Positions 21,482 through 24,911 of a stretch of DNA of 24,911 bases are shown here, piece by piece. Numbering within the stretch: position 1 is the first letter of the stretch; every line of letters starts with the position of its first letter. The translations under genes and the position numbers were made by a program. The DNA lies in the IMG/VR virus record IMGVR_UViG_3300017739_000099, positions 1 through 24,911 of that record. One strand, given 5' to 3'. Source of the stretch: a virus. The notes under the pieces were generated by a model, which was not told the DNA's origin, searched no databases, and worked only from the letters and a program-made list of their open reading frames with translations.

Positions 21482-21510
21482 TTGATTTGATTATTAGAAT
21501 CAATTAATAC
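21482..21510 (+). promoter_or_regulatory. Rightward early promoter with palindromic operator in the spacer
   Basis: -35 TTGATT (21482-21487), 17-base spacer, -10 TAATAC (21505-21510). The spacer holds the perfect inverted repeat TTGATT-ATTAG-AATCAA (21487-21503). It drives the gene at 21527, whose ribosome site AAAGGA is at 21518-21523. The two promoters start divergent operons about 40-60 bases apart, like a lysogeny switch region. Confidence 0.65.
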
Positions 21511-21526
21511 GATATATAAAGGATTT

Positions 21527-21709
21527 ATGGATAAAAAACCCATTTTTAACAATTTCAAATCATTAATTTTAGCTTGTTTCATAGTTATTTTATTTACAGC
21601 TCACACAACCACAACATCACTCACTTCAGACCGAATCACATTTTGTGCAAAATACATTGTTTGGTCAGACTTTTATAAAGGGTGGTTTGAGGATGAGCAT
21701 TGTCGTTAA
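21527..21709 (+). CDS. 60-aa single-pass membrane or exported protein
   Basis: First gene of the rightward early operon, with a clear ribosome site (AAAGGA, three bases before ATG). Residues 1-10 are basic and 11-28 hydrophobic (FKSLILACFIVILFTAH), an uncleaved anchor or signal peptide. The remainder (SLTSDRITFCAKYIVWSDFY, CR at the end) contains three Cys in total. Membrane-located early proteins of phages often mediate superinfection exclusion; this is only a suggestion from position and topology. It overlaps the next gene by 17 bases. Confidence 0.55.
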   Translation: MDKKPIFNNFKSLILACFIVILFTAHTTTTSLTSDRITFCAKYIVWSDFYKGWFEDEHCR

Positions 21710-22199
21710 GTTAGAATTTTACGAAATACAAGTAGCTGCACTAAATGGAGTAAGTCGATGTGTAGAAACTTTCAGACATAAACAAAATTGGGGGCATGGT
21801 TATAAAAAAGATATGATACATCAATTTTCAGATTCAATAGTTGGCTCACTTGCCGAACAAGGTGTTGCAAAACATTTAGGAGTTTATTTTGGCAGCCATG
21901 TAAATACTTTTAGTGAGCCTGATCTAATGCTTGGCGATAAAAAATTACAGGTTAGATGCCAGAAACCTAAAACAGATCGCAAGAATTTTTTAATTATTAG
22001 AGAAAATGCAAAAGCAGACGAATATTATATTTTAGCAATTAATAAATGTCCTGAAATAGAAATAGTTGGTTGGGTAAAAGCTGGTGATGTTATGAAAGAT
22101 AAATCTTTTTTAACTGATTTTGGCTTCAGCGATAGACCTAAAGTTTACGGTGTACCGGCTGAGATGTTACGGCCTATTTCAGAACTTATTAATGGCTAA
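21693..22199 (+). CDS. Degenerate PD-(D/E)XK-fold protein
   Basis: A 168-aa protein; I start at ATG 21693 (MSIVVKLEFYEIQVA) because the longer frame only has a TTG. The layout resembles a PD-(D/E)XK nuclease: helix with Glu55 (GSLAEQGVAKHLGVYF), PD at 76-77 (FSEPDLML), then LQVRC at 85-89 where an ExK should be. The usual acidic residue and lysine are Gln86 and Arg88. The C-terminal part has YYILAINKCPEIEIVGWVKAGD. I have a memory of similar QVR proteins in marine phages. It may be a catalytically dead fold or a divergent nuclease. Confidence 0.55.
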   Translation: MSIVVKLEFYEIQVAALNGVSRCVETFRHKQNWGHGYKKDMIHQFSDSIVGSLAEQGVAKHLGVYFGSHVNTFSEPDLMLGDKKLQVRCQKPKTDRKNFLIIRENAKADEYYILAINKCPEIEIVGWVKAGDVMKDKSFLTDFGFSDRPKVYGVPAEMLRPISELING

Positions 22200-22344
22200 A
22201 GAAAAATGCGTTAAATGCAATATCTCAATTGGGGATATTAAATATAAGGCTGAGTTGTATTGCATGATTTGCTACATGAGCCAAAAAACGAAAGACAAGG
22301 AATATGTTAGAGAAAAACGACAAAATGAAAATACAAAAGATTGA
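22192..22344 (+). CDS. 50-aa zinc-ribbon protein
   Basis: Starts at ATG 22192, whose codon overlaps the previous stop (ATGGCTAA); the longer frame to 22120 is inside the upstream gene. It has a C4 zinc knuckle: EKCVKCNISIGD and YCMICYMS (CxxC-x17-CxxC, residues 5-28). A basic/acidic helical tail follows (KTKDKEYVREKRQNENT). It resembles the ribbon in 19401-19718. Likely binds DNA, RNA or a protein partner; specific role unknown. Confidence 0.65.
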   Translation: MAKEKCVKCNISIGDIKYKAELYCMICYMSQKTKDKEYVREKRQNENTKD

Positions 22345-22516
22345 GTTTACTAAATTAGATTTAATAAAACTTGAAAAAGCTCTAACTGATTATTGCTTAT
22401 GTAAAGAACTTTTAGAATATAAAGATTCAGACAACATACCTGTATTTCCAATACTTAAAAAAATTAGACGAAAATTAGGCATAGTAAATAAAGATGGCAC
22501 AAAAAAAATTATATAA
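22304..22516 (+). CDS. Small helical protein of unknown function
   Basis: A 70-aa protein with FTKLDLIKLEKALTDYCLCK and PVFPILKKIRRKLGIVNKDG. ATG 22304 follows AAGGA closely; ATG 22325 is the alternative, giving 63 aa. It overlaps both neighbours (41 bases upstream, 23 downstream), as do many genes here. The pattern looks like a short alpha-helical hairpin. No family recognised. Confidence 0.55.
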   Translation: MLEKNDKMKIQKIEFTKLDLIKLEKALTDYCLCKELLEYKDSDNIPVFPILKKIRRKLGIVNKDGTKKII

Positions 22517-23105
22517 TATTATTTATGCAGACCCAGCTTGGTCTTATAATGGTAAGTTACCGCAAAGAGCTAAAGTTCAACATTATCCTGTAATGGAAAA
22601 TAATGATATTTGTGCTTTGCCGGTAAAAGATATGACTGCTGACAATTGTGTTCTGTTTATGTGGGCTACTTTTCCATTATTGCAGCAAGGTTTAGATGTA
22701 ATAAAAGCTTGGGGCTTTGATATTAAAACTTGTGCTTTTGTTTGGGTAAAAGTTAATAAAAGAACTGACACTAAACAAGCTTCGTTTTTCCCAGTTGATT
22801 CATTTGACAGCTTTTGGGGCATGGGATCTTGGACTAGGAGTAATGCTGAAATATGTTTGCTAGGTACTAAAGGCAAACCTAAAAGATTAGCTAAAAATAT
22901 ACACCAAGTTATATATGAGCCTATAAGAGAACACAGTCGCAAACCTGATTGTATTAGGGATAAAATTGTGCAGCTTTGTGGCGACTTGCCTAGATTAGAA
23001 ATGTTCAGTCGAACTGTAACACCTGGTTGGGATTTATGGGGCAATCAAACTGATAAATTTAAAACAACTAAAACAACAAAAGAGGACAATAGAATACAAA
23101 TATGA
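22494..23105 (+). CDS. MT-A70 family adenine methyltransferase
   Basis: A 203-aa S-adenosylmethionine-dependent N6-adenine methyltransferase. The motif IV tetrad is DPAW (residues 13-16, IIYADPAWSYNG) rather than the usual DPPW. Then follow FMWATFPLLQQGLDVIKAWG, a further strand, FVWVKVNKRTD, GMGSWTRSNAEICLLGTKG and REHSRKPD (about 149-156), the usual MT-A70 order. Compact length and no target-recognition domain suggest a solitary phage methyltransferase that could protect phage DNA from host nucleases or mark it for packaging. No restriction gene is next to it. It overlaps the following gene by four bases (ATGA). Confidence 0.85.
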   Translation: MAQKKLYNIIYADPAWSYNGKLPQRAKVQHYPVMENNDICALPVKDMTADNCVLFMWATFPLLQQGLDVIKAWGFDIKTCAFVWVKVNKRTDTKQASFFPVDSFDSFWGMGSWTRSNAEICLLGTKGKPKRLAKNIHQVIYEPIREHSRKPDCIRDKIVQLCGDLPRLEMFSRTVTPGWDLWGNQTDKFKTTKTTKEDNRIQI

Positions 23106-23521
23106 GTTGGACTTTTGAAAAGGTAAATGTTGATTTGCTAGACAATAAATTACTTACAGCTAATGAAAAGCTGATTGTAATACTTTGTAAAAGATTTGAA
23201 CACAGTCCTAATGGCATAAGATTAAGCCATAAATACTTAATGCAAAGAACTGGTATTAAAAGTAAACGCACACTTGTTAAGTGTATGGATCGATTAGTAA
23301 TGTTTGGTTACTTTGCCTATTTCCAGCCACAAAAAAATCGGCCTAACATTTTTACTTTTGATAAAAAATTAAAGCAGCAGTTTATTGCTAAAAACCTTGC
23401 TAGACGAAAAGCATTAAGCACAGCTATGAAAAAAGTTAAAGGCAAAGGGGTCAAGCATAAGTTGGTGGATAATAATGTGGTTAAGTTAAAGTTCACAAAT
23501 CCTGGAGGTACAAAAAGTTAA
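23102..23521 (+). CDS. Winged-helix replication/regulatory protein
   Basis: A 139-aa protein. The N-terminal 75 residues are a helix-turn-helix/winged helix (LLTANEKLIVILCKRFEHSP, IRLSHKYLMQRTGIKSKRTL, VKCMDRLVMFGYFAYFQP). This type is typical of the N-domain of phage replication initiators (HTH_36/O-like). The C-terminal part is basic (LARRKALSTAMKKVKGKGVK). In this length it lacks the DnaB-loading C-domain, so it may be a regulator or a short initiator. Start ATG 23102 overlaps the MT-A70 stop. Confidence 0.65.
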   Translation: MSWTFEKVNVDLLDNKLLTANEKLIVILCKRFEHSPNGIRLSHKYLMQRTGIKSKRTLVKCMDRLVMFGYFAYFQPQKNRPNIFTFDKKLKQQFIAKNLARRKALSTAMKKVKGKGVKHKLVDNNVVKLKFTNPGGTKS

Positions 23522-23537
23522 TGTTGGGGGTGCATTT

Positions 23538-23930
23538 ATGTACCTGTATAGAGAGATATTAAATAGAACTAATATGGATGATGATAAAAATAATAAGTTG
23601 GTAACTATAGATTATAAACAGTTTATTAAAAAACTACAAAAGAAAACAAGCTTTCCTTATTCAAGAGCAGTACATAAAAGAAAAATAGATAGAAAAGGCT
23701 ACGATTTACAAAAACAAATAAAACAAAAAAGGCAGCAGTTATCTACGGAGAGTTTCGGGCATTACCTGGATGACCAAATAAAAGATAAAGCATCTAAAGA
23801 TGAATATGCAGCTGGAGGTGCTTACAAAGCTATGTTGAAGTTGTTTAGGGATGCCAAAGCTGAACAGCTTAATGAAGATGCAGAATACAGTAAAAAATTA
23901 AAAAAATTCTTTAAGGGTGATAATGATTGA
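23538..23930 (+). CDS. Unknown charged helical protein
   Basis: A 130-aa protein rich in Lys, Asp and Gln (KQFIKKLQKKTSFPYSRAVH, QKQIKQKRQQLSTESFGHYL, AAGGAYKAMLKLFRDAKAE). Start ATG 23538, with a G-rich stretch 5 bases upstream (GGGGGTG); ATG 23574 is an alternative. It lies in the rightward early operon between the winged-helix gene and the DUF6362-like gene. No fold or motif recognised. Confidence 0.55.
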   Translation: MYLYREILNRTNMDDDKNNKLVTIDYKQFIKKLQKKTSFPYSRAVHKRKIDRKGYDLQKQIKQKRQQLSTESFGHYLDDQIKDKASKDEYAAGGAYKAMLKLFRDAKAEQLNEDAEYSKKLKKFFKGDND

Positions 23931-24345
23931 GCTTAAAACCCCTGTTAAAATACAAGATTTAGATAATTACTTAGGCATAGCTGCATTTGTAGATAAACAC
24001 TTACCAAAAGTTAAGTATGGGCGATGTGGGGCTATGTATCAAATACTTGAGATAGTTCCTGATATTAATGAACATAGCTATTATCACAAACAACCTATTA
24101 AGATTACACCAACTTCAAGGCAAATAGCTATTTACGACTTTGTAGCTATTGCCATGTTAAAAGCTACACCTGAAGATAGATTGCTAATCTATAAACGTAA
24201 CTTTCCAAGACGTAAAAGTTTTAGACAAATTAAAAGGGAGGGTTGGTTACATTGGAGTCATACAACGATTGCACACAAATACAAACTAGCATTAGCTACT
24301 GTTTGTTCTATTATTAACAAGCATGGAATAAATTATTTTAAGTAA
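23923..24345 (+). CDS. DUF6362-like HTH protein, possible late regulator
   Basis: A 140-aa protein started at ATG 23923, five bases after AAGGG; a GTG at 23917 is possible. The second half resembles DUF6362, as I remember it, and sigma-like HTHs: SRQIAIYDFVAIAMLKATPE, RLLIYKRNFPRRKSFRQIKREG, HKYKLALATVCSIINKHGIN. In alphaproteobacterial phages such proteins lie just before the small terminase, as here. Control of late genes is an inference from this position. It overlaps the preceding gene by eight bases. Confidence 0.65.
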   Translation: MIELKTPVKIQDLDNYLGIAAFVDKHLPKVKYGRCGAMYQILEIVPDINEHSYYHKQPIKITPTSRQIAIYDFVAIAMLKATPEDRLLIYKRNFPRRKSFRQIKREGWLHWSHTTIAHKYKLALATVCSIINKHGINYFK

Positions 24346-24381
24346 GACTTTACAAGTTGCACTTTTTACTGCATTAAAAAA

Positions 24382-24450
24382 CTATAATGGATATTCTACA
24401 TCTTGTAGAATAGTTGTTATCGAATCTATTAGGGCTATCTTATTTTTCAT
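24382..24450 (-). CDS. 22-aa leftward mini-ORF, putative
   Basis: ATG 24450 is preceded by AAGGATATAA, very close to the ribosome site of the early genes at 15373 and 21370. The peptide begins MKNKIALIDSITTILQDVEY. It lies downstream of the leftward gene at 24649 and overlaps the TATAAT region on the other strand. Its start sits in the loop of the 24427-24475 inverted repeat, so the hairpin could control it. Too short to be sure. Confidence 0.3.
   Translation of the reverse strand: MKNKIALIDSITTILQDVEYPL
24383..24412 (+). promoter_or_regulatory. TATAAT box followed by a 9-bp hairpin ahead of the terminase
   Basis: TATAAT (24383-24388) is a consensus -10; a -35 is not clear at 16-18 bases (TTGCAC lies 20 bases upstream). 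TATTCTACA (24392-24400) and TGTAGAATA (24404-24412) form a perfect 9-bp inverted repeat with a TCT loop. It would lie at the 5' end of the transcript. It may be a late promoter needing an activator, with an operator or 5' hairpin. Confidence 0.5.
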
Positions 24451-24475
24451 TTATATCCTTACAATAGCCCTAATA
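24427..24475. repeat. 12-bp perfect inverted repeat with 25-base loop
   Basis: TATTAGGGCTAT (24427-24438) and ATAGCCCTAATA (24464-24475) pair over 12 bp. There is no T-run on either side. It could be a terminator stem for opposing transcripts, an operator, or a regulatory hairpin: the loop holds the leftward SD/start (AAGGATATAAATG) on the minus strand. Confidence 0.55.
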
Positions 24476-24484
24476 ACCTAACAA

Positions 24485-24649
24485 TTAATTAAATCTTTTT
24501 TTAAGTCTAGACTCAATAGCTTTTTTTATAGGAAACTCATAAACATTATATGGTTTCTTATTTAAGCTACCGAAAGTGCTTGATAACTTGACATTTTTAT
24601 AGCCAAGCTTTTTAAACACTTCAAAAACACACCAGTTTTTAGCTTTCAT
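24485..24649 (-). CDS. 54-aa leftward protein with a consensus ribosome site
   Basis: ATG 24649 follows GGAGG four bases upstream, the best Shine-Dalgarno in the window; the stop is TAA 24487-24485. The protein reads MKAKNWCVFEVFKKLGYKNV, LSSTFGSLNKKPYNVYEFPI and ends KKAIESRLKKRFN: a small alpha/beta domain. It lies on the opposite strand to the rightward operon and the terminase, within the 393-base gap before the terminase. Promoter candidates on the minus strand upstream (TTGGTT-N17-TATTGT or TTGTAT-N16-TATCAT) are weak. It may be a repressor-period or antisense-located gene. Not recognised. Confidence 0.65.
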   Translation of the reverse strand: MKAKNWCVFEVFKKLGYKNVKLSSTFGSLNKKPYNVYEFPIKKAIESRLKKRFN

Positions 24650-24738
24650 ATTTCCTCCATTGTTACCGAATCTACAATAGATGATAACTGATATGCAACC
24701 AAATACAACCCAAAATATACACAGAATTTACAACATTT

Positions 24739-24911
24739 ATGGCCAATAAAACAAAGTACAGCAAACAACTTATTAACGATATTTGTGCTGAACTTGCACA
24801 AGGTAGATCGATTCGTTCTTGTTTAAGCCCAGTTAATAAAAAGGAAGATAGACCTTGTTGGGAAACTTTTAGAACTTGGTTAAATAAAAACCCTGAAGTT
24901 AGGGAACAATA
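24739..24911 (+). CDS. terS: Terminase small subunit, N-terminal part (partial)
   Basis: Starts MANKTKYSKQLINDICAELA and runs off the window edge after 57 codons. The segment after it, QGRSIRSCLSPVNKKEDRPC, with WETFRTWLNKNPEVRE, is the helix-turn-helix of small terminases (I-x-x-x-L-A-x-G-x-S-x-R; W-x-x-x-x-x-W-L). This protein recognises phage DNA and hands it to the large subunit for packaging. There is no good SD directly before ATG 24739. It marks the start of the packaging and head module to the right of the window. Confidence 0.75.
   Translation, partial: MANKTKYSKQLINDICAELAQGRSIRSCLSPVNKKEDRPCWETFRTWLNKNPEVREQ

Noticed and set aside
22583-23044. Leftward 153-codon frame opposite the MT-A70 gene
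   Set aside because: The rightward frame has clear MT-A70 motifs; the opposite frame has no motif or ribosome site.
23521-23562. 13-codon frame starting at ATG 23521
   Set aside because: It overlaps the next gene's start region entirely, has no ribosome site of its own, and the peptide has no feature; more likely chance, although it could be a leader.

Overview
The window is a stretch of an AT-rich temperate tailed phage. It is most likely a short-tailed (podovirus-like) phage of a marine bacterium, and I favour an AT-rich alphaproteobacterial host such as SAR11. That rests on the base composition and on protein types I recall from marine phages: tail proteins with LamG, SPRY and 'GxxPxFVIVKN' repeats, the basic 87-aa 'GLTAKGVAKYRRENPGSKLK' protein, and several small lysis-region proteins. 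No host gene is visible, and the attachment site has phage genes on both sides, so this looks like the free or circular form of the genome rather than an integrated prophage.

Layout. (1) 1-7177, rightward: tail fibre genes, a GNAT-like protein and a virion protein. A three-gene fibre cassette (Ig-like, LamG+SPRY, triple-repeat protein) occurs twice in tandem as diverged copies. (2) 7177-12046: a tiny membrane protein and three probable internal virion/ejection proteins, the last of 841 aa. (3) 12043-14934: a lysis and small-protein region with a PD-(D/E)XK nuclease, coiled-coil membrane proteins, a GH24 lysozyme, a holin-like protein, Cys-rich and amphipathic miniproteins and three very basic small proteins. 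(4) 14935-15372: a non-coding attachment region with an apparent tRNA-Thr 5' half, phased TAGTGCAAA repeats, hairpins, a strong terminator and an integrase-operon promoter. (5) 15373-17012: two small genes and a tyrosine integrase. (6) 21370-17134, leftward: a compact early operon with RecB/Cas4-like exonuclease, zinc ribbon protein, annealing-protein candidate, DUF3310 protein, winged-helix protein and an XRE repressor at its end. (7) 21527-24345, rightward: a second early operon with a degenerate nuclease-like protein, zinc ribbon, MT-A70 methyltransferase, winged-helix protein and a DUF6362-like HTH protein. (8) 24346-24911: two leftward miniproteins, hairpins, and the start of the small terminase, which opens the packaging/late module.

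How the parts fit. The divergent promoters at 21408-21510 resemble a lysogeny/early switch. A spaced direct repeat, TGTTGC-N6-GTTGCT, covers the -10 of the leftward early promoter and recurs in the integrase-operon promoter 6 kb away. This suggests that one phage regulator (the XRE protein or the LexA-like winged-helix protein) controls recombination, early expression and integration together. The exonuclease plus annealing protein forms a phage recombination module. Free-form attP, an integrase with an unusual active-site box, and a tRNA 5'-half core are the most distinctive parts of the window.
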